The position numbers and the translations under genes are program-made. Under the pieces are notes generated by a model. The model made no database searches. It was not told the origin of the DNA and saw only the letters and a program-made list of their open reading frames with translations. Shown piece by piece: positions 8,901 to 17,619 of a stretch of 64,000 bases of DNA. This DNA is from CAZQQU01 sp964595625 (GTDB lineage: Bacteria > Bacteroidota > Bacteroidia > Flavobacteriales > Flavobacteriaceae). Positions within the stretch are counted from its first letter, which is position 1, and the number at the start of each line of letters is the position of its first letter. Where the stretch lies: the NCBI GenBank assembly GCA_964595625.1, contig CAZQQU010000002.1:1-64000 (forward strand). Reading direction: 5' to 3'.

Positions 8901-8930
8901 AAAAAGAGTTGCACATCGGCAACTCTTTTT
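8901..8930 (-). terminator. Rho-independent terminator of tRNA-Asn
   Basis: AAAAAGAGTTGC (8901-8912), loop of six, GCAACTCTTTTT (8919-8930). On the minus strand the stem runs into a T tract, seven bases beyond the tRNA 3' end. The 250 bp between it and the acyl-CoA ligase gene contain nothing I can identify. Confidence 0.85.
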
Positions 8931-8936
8931 ATTTTG

Positions 8937-9010
8937 CTCCTCCTGCTGGGCTTGAACCAGCGACCCTCTGATTAACAGTCAGATGCTCTAACCAACTGAG
9001 CTAAGGAGGA
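8937..9010 (-). tRNA. tRNA-Asn (anticodon GTT)
   Basis: The minus strand folds into a 74-nt cloverleaf: acceptor TCCTCCT/AGGAGGA, D-arm with AGCTCAGTTGGTTAGAGC, anticodon loop CTGTTAA with anticodon GTT, T-arm GCTGG-TTCAAGC-CCAGC and discriminator G. CCA is not encoded. It has its own promoter and terminator. Confidence 0.97.
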
Positions 9011-9056
9011 ATGCTTACTAAGTAACTTGGAAGGTGGTTTCCAATCCAAGCGGGTG

Positions 9057-9086
9057 CAAATATAATTACTTTTTTTACTGTGCCAA
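9057..9086 (-). promoter_or_regulatory. Promoter of tRNA-Asn (TTG, 19 bp, TATATTTG)
   Basis: On the minus strand TTG (9084-9086) is separated by exactly 19 bp from TATATTTG (9057-9064), a full match to the Bacteroidota primary sigma consensus. The tRNA begins 46 bp downstream. The tRNA-Asp promoter in this window has the same octamer and the same spacing. Confidence 0.8.
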
Positions 9087-9169
9087 ATACTAAACCCAAA
9101 AAAAATATATCTTTCCAGATGTATCGGCTTTTTTTATGTAACTTTCGTAGCATATAATGGTTTCCTCGT

Positions 9170-9886
9170 ATGCTGGTAGAAATTTGTGTGACTTCTGTCC
9201 AATCGGCGCTCAATGCACAGATTGCTGGTGCACACCGCATTGAGCTCTGTAGTGAATGGGCCGTGGGTGGTATTACTCCTTCCGCGGGGCTGATCCAGCA
9301 GGTATTACAACGTGCACATCTTCCAGTAGGCGTACTAATACGCCCTCGGAGTGGTAATTTTGTTTATACGGAGGAGGAATTTCAAGTGATGTTATCCGAC
9401 ATCGAATTCTGTAAACAATTAGGTGTTTCGGGCATCGTTTCAGGGGTACTGTATAACGATCAAACCATTGATATTCCCCGAACACGACGTTTGCTACAAG
9501 CAGCCGCTCCATTACCTTTTACTTTTCACCGGGCTTTTGATCAGGTGCCGGATGCCTTACAAGCCTTGTTGGCATTGGAGGAGATCGGGGTAACTCGCAT
9601 TCTCACTTCGGGACAACAACTCACCGCAGAAAAAGGCCTCGATTTGTTGGTGCAGCTAAAAAATCAATCGCAAACTACTACCATTCTTCCGGGAGGAGGT
9701 ATCCGTGCCGAAAATGTTTTTTTGTTTCAACAAAACGGCTTTACCGAAATTCACGCTTCGGCCAGTGGGTTGTATTCCGAACATTTACCACCCAAAATAC
9801 CTTTAAATAATCCGAAGTTTTTGGAGGAGACTCAAATTTACGGGTCGGATATAGAGAAAATTAAATCTATTATAAACTCACTTTAA
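9170..9886 (+). CDS. cutC: CutC family copper homeostasis protein
   Basis: This 238-residue cytosolic TIM-barrel protein shows the CutC signature: N-terminal LVEICVTSVQSALNAQIAGA, HRIELCSEWAVGGITPSAG, VLIRPRSGNFVYTEEE and FTFHRAFDQ. Family members are linked to copper tolerance, although the biochemical role is unsettled. A near-match -7 box (TAACTTTC at 9139-9146) lies 23 bp upstream of the ATG. It is the first gene of an apparent three-gene operon with a zinc-ribbon membrane protein and a beta-mannosidase, a link whose logic is unclear. Confidence 0.9.
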   Translation: MLVEICVTSVQSALNAQIAGAHRIELCSEWAVGGITPSAGLIQQVLQRAHLPVGVLIRPRSGNFVYTEEEFQVMLSDIEFCKQLGVSGIVSGVLYNDQTIDIPRTRRLLQAAAPLPFTFHRAFDQVPDALQALLALEEIGVTRILTSGQQLTAEKGLDLLVQLKNQSQTTTILPGGGIRAENVFLFQQNGFTEIHASASGLYSEHLPPKIPLNNPKFLEETQIYGSDIEKIKSIINSL

Positions 9887-9895
9887 AAACTGAAT

Positions 9896-10237
9896 ATGAA
9901 ATTAGCAACTCGTTGTAATTCCTGTAATCAAGAGATTATATTGCCCTATAAAGCGGCCACTCGTGGAGATTTACAAATGAAAGAAGGCGAAGAAGTAAAG
10001 GCGTTTTGTCCTCGCTGTGGAGCTACTCATAAAAAGCATCTTAATGATGTCTATGCGGAAGAAAATAAAATGTTACAACTCCTTGCCGTGGGTATCGGTC
10101 TAGTACTCACTGTTATTTTGTGGCGTTTTTATGGAGTCATTGGAGGAGTTGCCCTAGGAGCTTCTCTCCTTTTTTTAAGAGAGCATTATAATTCGGTCCG
10201 TGCTTTTAACCGCTACCGTATTCACCGGAAACAATAA
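9896..10237 (+). CDS. Small zinc-ribbon membrane protein
   Basis: The 113-residue protein has CNSC (about residues 8-11) and CPRC (about 39-42), which together form a likely zinc ribbon. Two hydrophobic segments follow (about 60-78 and 80-95), then a basic tail. It is therefore a membrane protein with an N-terminal metal-binding domain. I do not recognise a named family. It starts 9 bp after cutC and ends 12 bp before the beta-mannosidase gene, so all three are likely co-transcribed. Confidence 0.75.
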   Translation: MKLATRCNSCNQEIILPYKAATRGDLQMKEGEEVKAFCPRCGATHKKHLNDVYAEENKMLQLLAVGIGLVLTVILWRFYGVIGGVALGASLLFLREHYNSVRAFNRYRIHRKQ

Positions 10238-10249
10238 GATGTTAAAAGG

Positions 10250-12748
10250 ATGAGAAACCTAGTCTTACTTGTTGGGTTGTTGCTCTGGGCCGGTTGTCAG
10301 AAACCTGTTTTGGAGACGCCCGAAAAAAAATACCTGCATGAAAATTGGGTTTTTAAAAAGGAGCAAGACACAACTTGGTTACCGGCTATTGTACCCGGAA
10401 ATATTCACGTTGATTTGTACCACAACCAGCAAATACCCCATCCTTTTCAAAAAGACCATGAAAATCAATTGCAGTGGATTGCCGAAACACCTTGGGTGTA
10501 CTCTACTGCGTTTAAGGTGCCGGAAGCACAACTTAAGAAGCCGGTCCATCAGTTGCATTTCAAGGGTTTGGACACCTATGCTCAAGTGTTTTTTAACGGG
10601 CAGTTGGTAGTTGAAACCAATAATGCTTTTCGGTCGTGGCAAGTAGATGTGTCAACGCTTATTCGTGCTGATAACGAGTTGGTTATAAGATTTTCTCCGA
10701 CTTCTCTGCATGCAGAGGCCGAGGCAAAAAAACTGTCGTATGTCTTGCCGGAGGGGCCTCGGATTTCTACTCGTAAGGCGCAATTTCAATACGGTTGGGA
10801 TTGGGGTCCTACATACAATACCATGGGAATATGGAAAGAAGTGTTCCTCGAAAGTCATTCGGGGTATAAAATCGAGGATGTGTATATTCGTCAACAACAA
10901 CTTTCGGATGAAATTGCTGAACTTGAAGCAGAAGTCACCTTTCTTTCGGTAGCTGACGGAGTAGAATTGGAGTTATGGGTCAATAATCAAATCGTACAAT
11001 CCAAAACAATTTCCCGAAAGGGATATTCACACAAGGTGGTTCTGCCATTTGAAATACTGCAACCCAAGCGTTGGTGGACCCACAATTTAGGGGAACCTTA
11101 CTTGTACAACATAACGGTTCGGCTCAAAAAAGACGGGCTGTTGTTGGATTCGCTTACGCGAAAAAAGGGGCTTCGAACAGTAGAGTTGGTTACTGAGAAA
11201 GATACCCATGGCGAGAGTTTTTATTTTAAGCTTAATGGCGAACCGGTATTTATGAAAGGAGCCAATTATATCCCGCAAAACAGTTTTCAAAATTGGGTGA
11301 CTGAGGCCCATTATGAAAAGCTATTGCAAGATGTTGTTGCTGCTAATATGAATATGTTGCGTGTTTGGGGGGGAGGGATTTATGAAAATGATGTTTTCTA
11401 TGAAAAGTGTGATGAAAAGGGAATTTTGGTTTGGCAAGATTTTATGTTTGCTTGTGCGATGTATCCGGGTGATGCCGCTTTTTTAGAAAATATACAACAG
11501 GAAGCGCAGGAACAGGTTAAGCGATTGCGGAATTATAGTAGTATTGCCTTGTGGTGTGGTAATAATGAAAGTAGCGAGGGATGGCATCGGTGGGGGTGGC
11601 AAGAGGGCCGAAGTGAGGACGAAAAAAGTGAAATTTGGCGGGATTATCTACGCGTTTTTGATAGTATTTTACCCCAAACTGTGGCGGACTTTTCTGAGGT
11701 ACCGTATTGGGAAACTTCGCCCAAGTTTGGTCGGGGCGATGTTCGCTATACTTCGGAGGGTGATGCCCATGATTGGTGGATTTGGCACGACGGTCAGCCC
11801 TTTGAAAATTTGGTAAATCGGGTGCCACGTTTTATGAGCGAATTTGGATTTCAGTCCTTCCCACATCATAAAACGCTGCAATTGATGAGTGACAGCACGG
11901 TTTTTTCAGTACAATCGGCAGCGGTAAAAGCCCACCAAAAACACCAGGTCGGGATGGAGACTATATTGCAGTATATGGAACGCGATTTTCCGGTGCCTAC
12001 GGACGACAAGGGATATGTATATGTTAGCCAGTTGCTCCAAGCGTATGGTATAGGTATGGGTATAGAAGCCCATCGCCGGGCAAAGCCCTATACCATGGGA
12101 AGTCTGTATTGGCAACTTAATGATTGTTGGCCGGCCATTTCCTGGTCCAGCATCGATTATTTAGGACAGTGGAAAGCCCTACACTACCAAGCGCAAAAGA
12201 GTTTTAAAAACCTACTTATTTCTTCGGAATTAGTCGGAGATACGTTGCGGGTATTTGTGGTAAATGATGATTTGAAAGAACATCGGGGTCACTTTAAAGG
12301 GGCGGTGATGGATTTTGTCGGTACTATACTTCAAGAGTATTCTAAAGAAATCGTGGTACCCCCCAACAGTAGTCAACCTTATTGGGAGATTCCGGTAGCT
12401 GGATATCAGGAAGTGGCCGATGAAATTGTTTTTGTAGCAACCTTTAATGAAGAAGAATCTTTGTTTTATTTGGTCAAACCCAAAGAATTGGTGTTGGAAG
12501 AAGGTGACATTACCACCGAAATTACCCCGATTCAAGACGGCTTTGAAATCAAAATGCAAAGTGATGTGTTACAGAAAAACGTGTTTTTGTACCTTGAAAA
12601 TTCTGAGGATACTTCGTATCATTTTAATAAAAACTTTTTTGATCTACTGCCCCATCGTCCAACCACTATTCGATTGCAGCACTCCCAGAGAGAGATACCG
12701 GATATACAAATAAAAACACTCAATCAACTTCTTGCTATTCCCGAATAA
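10250..12748 (+). CDS. Beta-mannosidase, GH2 family, lipoprotein
   Basis: The enzyme removes terminal beta-linked mannose from oligosaccharides. The N-terminus LVLLVGLLLWAGCQ is a lipobox signal, so it is membrane-anchored, in the periplasm or on the surface. The 832 residues follow the GH2 plan: galactose-binding-like domain, immunoglobulin-like domain, TIM barrel, C-terminal domains. The acid/base Glu is in LWCGNNES (about residue 438) and the nucleophile Glu in FMSEFGFQSFP (about 528). GSLYWQLNDCWPAISWSS is a mannosidase-specific segment. No SusC/SusD genes are nearby, so this is not a classical polysaccharide-utilisation locus. Confidence 0.92.
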   Translation: MRNLVLLVGLLLWAGCQKPVLETPEKKYLHENWVFKKEQDTTWLPAIVPGNIHVDLYHNQQIPHPFQKDHENQLQWIAETPWVYSTAFKVPEAQLKKPVHQLHFKGLDTYAQVFFNGQLVVETNNAFRSWQVDVSTLIRADNELVIRFSPTSLHAEAEAKKLSYVLPEGPRISTRKAQFQYGWDWGPTYNTMGIWKEVFLESHSGYKIEDVYIRQQQLSDEIAELEAEVTFLSVADGVELELWVNNQIVQSKTISRKGYSHKVVLPFEILQPKRWWTHNLGEPYLYNITVRLKKDGLLLDSLTRKKGLRTVELVTEKDTHGESFYFKLNGEPVFMKGANYIPQNSFQNWVTEAHYEKLLQDVVAANMNMLRVWGGGIYENDVFYEKCDEKGILVWQDFMFACAMYPGDAAFLENIQQEAQEQVKRLRNYSSIALWCGNNESSEGWHRWGWQEGRSEDEKSEIWRDYLRVFDSILPQTVADFSEVPYWETSPKFGRGDVRYTSEGDAHDWWIWHDGQPFENLVNRVPRFMSEFGFQSFPHHKTLQLMSDSTVFSVQSAAVKAHQKHQVGMETILQYMERDFPVPTDDKGYVYVSQLLQAYGIGMGIEAHRRAKPYTMGSLYWQLNDCWPAISWSSIDYLGQWKALHYQAQKSFKNLLISSELVGDTLRVFVVNDDLKEHRGHFKGAVMDFVGTILQEYSKEIVVPPNSSQPYWEIPVAGYQEVADEIVFVATFNEEESLFYLVKPKELVLEEGDITTEITPIQDGFEIKMQSDVLQKNVFLYLENSEDTSYHFNKNFFDLLPHRPTTIRLQHSQREIPDIQIKTLNQLLAIPE

Positions 12749-12786
12749 AATCAGGGAGAATGGGTAATTCTTCCCTTACGGGAAAA

Positions 12787-13146
12787 TTATACGTCTGTAT
12801 TTTCGCCTCGTTTGACTAAAAGGTAAAAATTATTAGCAAGAGGCAAGTACCCTTGATCGTAAACAAAATAGTAGGTGGTTCCTGCTTGGGTGGTGTGTAT
12901 AGAAGTAAAGTGTTGAAAGTCAAAGTTTAAATCTGAAAGTCGGCTTTTGGGTATTTTGGTTTTGGAAGTAGGGTTGAGCGTTTGGAGTATGCGGTAATTT
13001 TTACGCAACCGGTTGTTAATATTCCGAATCAAGTTCGTATAATCTTTGTTTTTGCGGTTGTTGTATGCGTTTCTACAGCCGTCGTGACAGAATTTCTTAT
13101 CCACCCTACCTACTAATTTCTCTCCACATTCCAAACATTGTCTCAT
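12787..13146 (-). CDS. Conserved small zinc-finger protein of unknown function
   Basis: The 119-residue protein opens with MRQCLECGEKLVGRVDKKFC and DGCRNAYNN. The CxxC...CxxxC arrangement suggests a zinc knuckle of the type seen in short Bacteroidota proteins. The middle is basic (NINNRLRKNYRIL), consistent with nucleic-acid binding, and the C-terminal half is aromatic-rich (TTYYFVYDQGYLPLANNFYLL). I cannot assign a function. It converges on the mannosidase gene, 38 bp away; a short TTCCC/GGGAA hairpin lies between them, without a T run. Confidence 0.75.
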   Translation of the reverse strand: MRQCLECGEKLVGRVDKKFCHDGCRNAYNNRKNKDYTNLIRNINNRLRKNYRILQTLNPTSKTKIPKSRLSDLNFDFQHFTSIHTTQAGTTYYFVYDQGYLPLANNFYLLVKRGENTDV

Positions 13147-13253
13147 CTGCCCCAGTTTTCTGATTGGTATAAATTTACTAAAATGTCTGTAAAAGAAAAA
13201 AGTATTTTTTAAACAGCCTTAGCTTTTATAGATATTAGAAAACCCGAAGGTAT

Positions 13254-14462
13254 TTATTCTTGAGGCAAATCGGGATAGAGAAAATGGTTGTACGGAAAAC
13301 GTTGGATGTGTATATCTCGTACCATCGAATAAACTTTAATTCGAAACTCTTCGAGGTTAATTTTATCAACAGCAGAGATAAATACCACTTCGGTATTTGA
13401 ATGACTCATCCAGGTATTTTTCCAATCCTCCAGTGTAAAGTGAATCTTTGTTTTTTCGGTGACTAAATCATCAGCGTCAATAGTTTCTGGGGTGTAAGCA
13501 TCTATTTTATTAAACACCAATAGCATGGGCTTGTTTCGGCTGCCTATTTCGTCTAATATCTGATGCACCGATTCTATATGATCCTCAAACTGAGGATGTG
13601 AAATATCGACTACATGTAGTAGCAAATCCGCTTCTCGAACTTCGTCTAATGTGCTTTTAAAGGATTCGATTAACTGGGTGGGTAATTTTCTGATAAATCC
13701 TACGGTATCGGTCATTAAAAAGGGCAAGTTACCGATAACTACTTTGCGTACGGTGGTGTCTAAAGTAGCAAAGAGTTTGTTTTCGGCGAAGACTTCGCTC
13801 TTACTAATCACATTCATCAAGGTAGATTTTCCGACATTGGTATAGCCCACTAAAGCCACTCTTACTAATGCTCCACGATTGCTACGCTGTACGGCCATTT
13901 GCTTATCGATGGTTTTGATTTTGTCTTTCAGAAGAGCAATCCGGTCACGTACTATACGGCGGTCGGTTTCTATCTCGGTTTCACCCGGTCCCCGCATACC
14001 AATCCCTCCCCGTTGTCTTTCTAAGTGAGTCCACATACCGGTAAGTCGAGGGAGTAGGTATTCGTATTGAGCCAGTTCTACTTGAGTGCGTGCATAACTG
14101 GTTTGAGCCCGTTGGGCAAAAATATCTAAAATTAGATTGGTGCGGTCAATGACCTTACACTTTAGGATTTGTTCGATGTTTTTTTGTTGAGCCGGCGTCA
14201 GCTCGTCATCAAAAATTGCAGTTCCAACTTCATGTTCTTCCACATAGAGTCTTACTTCTTCCATTTTACCTGTGCCGATAAAGGTTTTGGGATTGGGTTT
14301 GTCCAGTTTTTGTAAAAATCGTTGGAGGACCTCTCCACCGGCGGTGTAGGTTAAAAATTCGAGTTCGTCTAAATATTCTTTGGCTTTGTCCTCATCTTGA
14401 AATTGGGTAATTAGCCCAATGAGAACGGTTTTTTCATATTCAATCGTGTTTTTTTCGAGCAT
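13254..14462 (-). CDS. hflX: GTPase HflX
   Basis: HflX is a ribosome-associated GTPase that splits stalled or stressed ribosomes. The 402 residues include the N-terminal HflX domain with GTGKMEEV and FDDELTPAQQKN, the RGGIGMRGPGETEIETDRR linker (about 151-169), then the GTPase motifs: GYTNVGKST (206-214), DTVGFIRKLP (252-261) and NKID (318-321). It begins 3 bp after the pepT stop, so the two form an operon transcribed from the box upstream of pepT. Confidence 0.96.
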   Translation of the reverse strand: MLEKNTIEYEKTVLIGLITQFQDEDKAKEYLDELEFLTYTAGGEVLQRFLQKLDKPNPKTFIGTGKMEEVRLYVEEHEVGTAIFDDELTPAQQKNIEQILKCKVIDRTNLILDIFAQRAQTSYARTQVELAQYEYLLPRLTGMWTHLERQRGGIGMRGPGETEIETDRRIVRDRIALLKDKIKTIDKQMAVQRSNRGALVRVALVGYTNVGKSTLMNVISKSEVFAENKLFATLDTTVRKVVIGNLPFLMTDTVGFIRKLPTQLIESFKSTLDEVREADLLLHVVDISHPQFEDHIESVHQILDEIGSRNKPMLLVFNKIDAYTPETIDADDLVTEKTKIHFTLEDWKNTWMSHSNTEVVFISAVDKINLEEFRIKVYSMVRDIHIQRFPYNHFLYPDLPQE

Positions 14463-14465
14463 AAA

Positions 14466-15710
14466 TTAAGTGCTGTGTTTTTCGGCAGTAATACGAGCAA
14501 TGTTTACAATGACTTCAATAGCTTTTTCCATGGACTCAACGGGTATGTATTCGTAGCGGCCGTGAAAATTATGGCCCCCAGCAAATATATTGGGGCAAGG
14601 AAGTCCCATAAAACTCAATTGTGAGCCGTCGGTACCACCGCGGATGGGTTTAATAATCGGAGTAATTTGAGCCTGTATCATGGCTTCTTCTGCTATATCA
14701 ACTATGTGCATCACCGGTTCAATTTTCTCCCGCATATTATAGTACTGATCCTTAATTTCTATGGTAACCAATTGGTCTTCAAATTGGTTGTTAAGTTCTT
14801 CTGTCAGATTTACTAACATGTTTTTTCGGGCTTCAAATTTGGTTTTATCGTGATCCCGAATGATATAATACAAAGTAGTTTTGTCCACCTCTCCTTGAAC
14901 AGTATGCAAATGAAAAAAGCCTTCTCTACCTTCGGTGTGTTCCGGGGTTTCCAAACGGGGCAAGGAGTTGATAAAATCGGTGGCAATATACATACTGTTA
15001 ATCATTTTGCCTTTGGCATAACCCGGATGAACCATTTTACCTTGTATGGTTACCACGGCACTGGCGGCATTAAAATTTTCATATTCCAATTCTCCCACTT
15101 GACTCCCGTCCATGGTATATGCCCAGGCGGCCCCAAATTTGTCAACATTGAATTTATGAGCACCTCGGCCAATTTCTTCGTCGGGAGTAAAGCCCACGCG
15201 AATTTTTCCGTGCTTGATTTCGGGATGATTGATAAGATATTCCATAGCCGAAATAATCTCACAAATTCCGGCTTTGTCATCGGCACCTAACAAGGTAGTT
15301 CCATCGGTAGTAATGAGCGTTTTTCCTTTGTAAAGCAACAAATCGTCAAAATAATCGGGCGATAAGACGATGTTTTCTTCAGCATTGAGCACAATATCTT
15401 TTCCGTCGTAATTTTCAATGATTTTAGGCGACACATTAGTGCCGGTAAAGTCGGGTGAGGTATCGTAATGAGCTATAAATCCGATAACGGGAACTTCTTG
15501 GTCTATGTTGGCCGGTAAGGTAGCCATTACATAGCCGTTGTCATCTATGGTCACCTCTTGCATTCCTATGTTTTGAAGTTCTTCCACCAAGTAGCGTGCT
15601 AATTTCCATTGCTTTTCGGTACTGGGTGTCGTAGTGCTGTTAGGATCACTTTGCGTATCTATCGTGATATAACTAAAAAACCGATCGATAAGTTGCTTTC
15701 TGTCTGTCAT
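14466..15710 (-). CDS. pepT: Peptidase T (tripeptide aminopeptidase)
   Basis: This cytoplasmic M20 zinc metallopeptidase removes the N-terminal residue from tripeptides. Metal and catalytic motifs are present: AHYDTSPD (residues 80-87), LLGADDKAG, TPDEEIGRGAH and the C-terminal GGTDGSQLSFMGLPCPN. I chose the ATG at 15710 (MTDRKQLIDRF, 414 residues). An in-frame start at 15797 would add 29 unrelated residues and would lie upstream of the -7 box at 15732-15739, so it should not be in the message. Confidence 0.95.
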   Translation of the reverse strand: MTDRKQLIDRFFSYITIDTQSDPNSTTTPSTEKQWKLARYLVEELQNIGMQEVTIDDNGYVMATLPANIDQEVPVIGFIAHYDTSPDFTGTNVSPKIIENYDGKDIVLNAEENIVLSPDYFDDLLLYKGKTLITTDGTTLLGADDKAGICEIISAMEYLINHPEIKHGKIRVGFTPDEEIGRGAHKFNVDKFGAAWAYTMDGSQVGELEYENFNAASAVVTIQGKMVHPGYAKGKMINSMYIATDFINSLPRLETPEHTEGREGFFHLHTVQGEVDKTTLYYIIRDHDKTKFEARKNMLVNLTEELNNQFEDQLVTIEIKDQYYNMREKIEPVMHIVDIAEEAMIQAQITPIIKPIRGGTDGSQLSFMGLPCPNIFAGGHNFHGRYEYIPVESMEKAIEVIVNIARITAEKHST

Positions 15711-15731
15711 AATTTTACAAATAAGTCTAGG

Positions 15732-15739
15732 CAAAGGTA
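15732..15739 (-). promoter_or_regulatory. -7 promoter box for pepT-hflX
   Basis: The minus strand reads TACCTTTG, an exact TAnnTTTG match, 21 bp before the chosen pepT ATG. It supports the shorter pepT start. Confidence 0.5.
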
Positions 15740-15787
15740 AGGGATAGAGTTTAATGTTGGGAGTGGTCGGGATTTTTTTCCATAAAA

Positions 15788-15809
15788 AAACCCTCAAAAA
15801 TGAGGGTTT
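15788..15809 (-). terminator. Rho-independent terminator after the cold-shock gene
   Basis: AAACCCTCA (15788-15796), loop of four, TGAGGGTTT (15801-15809), with a T run on the minus strand. It separates the cold-shock gene from pepT. Confidence 0.85.
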
Positions 15810-15833
15810 GAGAGTTGAGTCAAAAAAATGATA

Positions 15834-16031
15834 TCAATCTTTTATCACTCTGACCCTGACGGCCATCATGCCTTTTTTTCCTTCTTCTTCTTCGTACTCT
15901 ACTTTGTCTCCTTCAAAAAGTTTAATACCTTCTAAGCCCGTAGCGTGCACAAAGATGTCTTTACCTGTTTCATCGTTAGTTATGAATCCGAAACCTTTGG
16001 ATTCAATGAAAAATTTTACTGTACCTTCCAT
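15834..16031 (-). CDS. Cold-shock-domain protein (CspA family)
   Basis: The 65-residue single OB-fold protein binds RNA and single-stranded DNA. RNP1 is GFGFITND and RNP2 is DIFVHAT; the start MEGTVKFFIESKGFGFI is typical. The ATG at 16031 gives the normal length; an upstream in-frame start would add 19 residues of A+T-rich leader-like sequence. It is followed by a strong terminator. Whether it is cold-induced cannot be read from the sequence. Confidence 0.95.
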   Translation of the reverse strand: MEGTVKFFIESKGFGFITNDETGKDIFVHATGLEGIKLFEGDKVEYEEEEGKKGMMAVRVRVIKD

Positions 16032-16110
16032 TTTGTAATAAAAAAATAAATTAATAATTGCGGTAAAGATAAAAGAATATTGCTTCAATTGTTAAAAAAG
16101 AATGAAAATT

Positions 16111-16359
16111 TTAAAGTTTTTTCTTGGATTCGTGTTCTCGCATTTTTTTTAAGCTCTCATTAGTAAGTAGAAATTTCTCTATAGAAATTCGTTTTCTACG
16201 GTAAATTAACAGTAGTGGAATACACACAAAAAAGAGAATAAATGAGCCTAGCCCCATGTAAAAATCTCTATTGGCGGGGATTTCGGAATAAAAAAAGTAT
16301 CCGTATCCAATTAATCCAATTGCGATTAAAAAAAACATAAGTAGAATCCAGCGTAACAT
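16111..16359 (-). CDS. Small inner-membrane protein
   Basis: The 82-residue protein has two hydrophobic segments (about residues 4-23 and 35-53) followed by a strongly basic cytoplasmic tail (RRKRISIEKF ... HESKKKL). No family is recognised. It is the last gene of the envelope operon, 20 bp after the EnvC-like gene. Confidence 0.65.
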   Translation of the reverse strand: MLRWILLMFFLIAIGLIGYGYFFYSEIPANRDFYMGLGSFILFFVCIPLLLIYRRKRISIEKFLLTNESLKKMREHESKKKL

Positions 16360-16379
16360 GATTAATCGGTATTTAAAAT

Positions 16380-17618
16380 TTACATTCTATAGATCCAATC
16401 TGATGGATTTAGCTTGTTGGTATTTTGGAAAACCATAAATTTTAGTATGGCTTTTCCCGTATTCGGGTTGGTAAATACCCGACCAATTTCTTGTTTGGTA
16501 GTTACTTTATCCCCTTTTTTGACAAATACTTCACCGATGTTTTGATAAACGGTAATATAGTCGCCATGCCTGATTTGAACAGCTTTGTTGTCGCCGCGTA
16601 TAACCAAAATAGCGATTACTTCACCGTCAAATACAGCCCGGGCTTTCGCTCCGGTATCAGTGGCTATTTCTACCCCACTGCTATAGGTTTTTACATTGGG
16701 AAGGGTGGGGTGTTGGGTGGTCCCAAAACGTGTTACGACCACACCGCGTTCTACTGGCCAAGGTAGTTTTCCTTTGTTTCCGGTAAAGTTCCGAGCTAAT
16801 TCTTTTGCTTCAGCGGTCATGGCAAAAGTAGTGCTGCTTCCTTTGGTAGTGGTCTTACTGCCGGAAGCTTCTGCTTTTCGATTGGCTTCGGCAATAGCAG
16901 CTTTAATCATCTCTTCGATTTGACGATCGATGGCGGCCGCTTCATCTTGCTTTTGTTTCACTTGAGCCGCATATTTTTTTTCGTCTTTTTTTAGTGTAGC
17001 CATCAAGGCTTCTTGTTGTTTTTTTTCTTGTTGAAGTTTGTCACGTTCTACTTTGTTTTCTTCAATGAGTTTTTGCTTTTCTTTTTGTTGTTCTGCCAGA
17101 TTCTTGTTAAGTTCTTGTAACTCAACAGCCTTTTTTTCAATTTCTTGTGCTGTTTTTTTTCGGTAATCAGCAAATTGCTGCATATATCGAATTCGTTTGT
17201 AGCCTTGTAAAAAGTTTTCAGAGGAGAGTAAAAACATCAACCGACTTTGTTCAGAACTACTTTTTTGAGATTTGAGAATTAACGTGGCATATTCTTTTTT
17301 TTGCAATTCCAGCTCTTTGCGGAGTTGATCAATTTTTTTGATGTTGTTATTGATATTACGCGTCAATTCGTTGGCTTGCTGGTTGGTAATCTTAATCAAA
17401 TTTTCCCGTGCTCTTATTCGGGTGTTGAGGTCTTCTACTTCGGTGAGTACCGAGCGTTCTTTGTTTTTGGTAGCCGTCACCATTTGCTGTAACTGTTTGA
17501 TTTCTTGCATCAGCTTGGCTCGTCTTTGTTCCAGCTCTTCTTGTTTGGTCTGGGCAAAAGCCGTCGAAATTCCGATCAAAAGGAAAAAAAGGAGCGTTCT
17601 AAAAGCTTTTATCTGCAT
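16380..17618 (-). CDS. EnvC-like murein hydrolase activator (degenerate M23/LytM)
   Basis: The protein has a signal peptide (ending AFAQ), a long coiled coil rich in Glu, Lys and Gln (about residues 25-240), and a C-terminal LytM domain. The zinc ligands of active M23 peptidases are missing: the HxxxD position reads YSSGVEIA and the C-terminal HxH reads ILKFMVF. This matches EnvC/NlpD-type proteins, which activate periplasmic amidases during cell separation instead of cutting peptidoglycan themselves. I chose the ATG at 17618, one base after the upstream DUF4292 stop; a TTG at 17627 would overlap that gene. Confidence 0.88.
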   Translation of the reverse strand: MQIKAFRTLLFFLLIGISTAFAQTKQEELEQRRAKLMQEIKQLQQMVTATKNKERSVLTEVEDLNTRIRARENLIKITNQQANELTRNINNNIKKIDQLRKELELQKKEYATLILKSQKSSSEQSRLMFLLSSENFLQGYKRIRYMQQFADYRKKTAQEIEKKAVELQELNKNLAEQQKEKQKLIEENKVERDKLQQEKKQQEALMATLKKDEKKYAAQVKQKQDEAAAIDRQIEEMIKAAIAEANRKAEASGSKTTTKGSSTTFAMTAEAKELARNFTGNKGKLPWPVERGVVVTRFGTTQHPTLPNVKTYSSGVEIATDTGAKARAVFDGEVIAILVIRGDNKAVQIRHGDYITVYQNIGEVFVKKGDKVTTKQEIGRVFTNPNTGKAILKFMVFQNTNKLNPSDWIYRM

Positions 17619-17619
17619 A

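Noticed and set aside
11517..11828. Overlapping antisense frames within the beta-mannosidase
   Set aside because: They are opposite the conserved GH2 barrel and are by-products of its codon use.
12766..12788. TTCCC/GGGAA hairpin between the mannosidase and the zinc-finger gene as a terminator
   Set aside because: The stem is five bases with a bulged extension and has no T run on either strand.
14850..15290. 146-codon plus-strand frame inside pepT
   Set aside because: It is antisense to conserved metal-binding motifs of pepT; the minus-strand gene fully explains the region.
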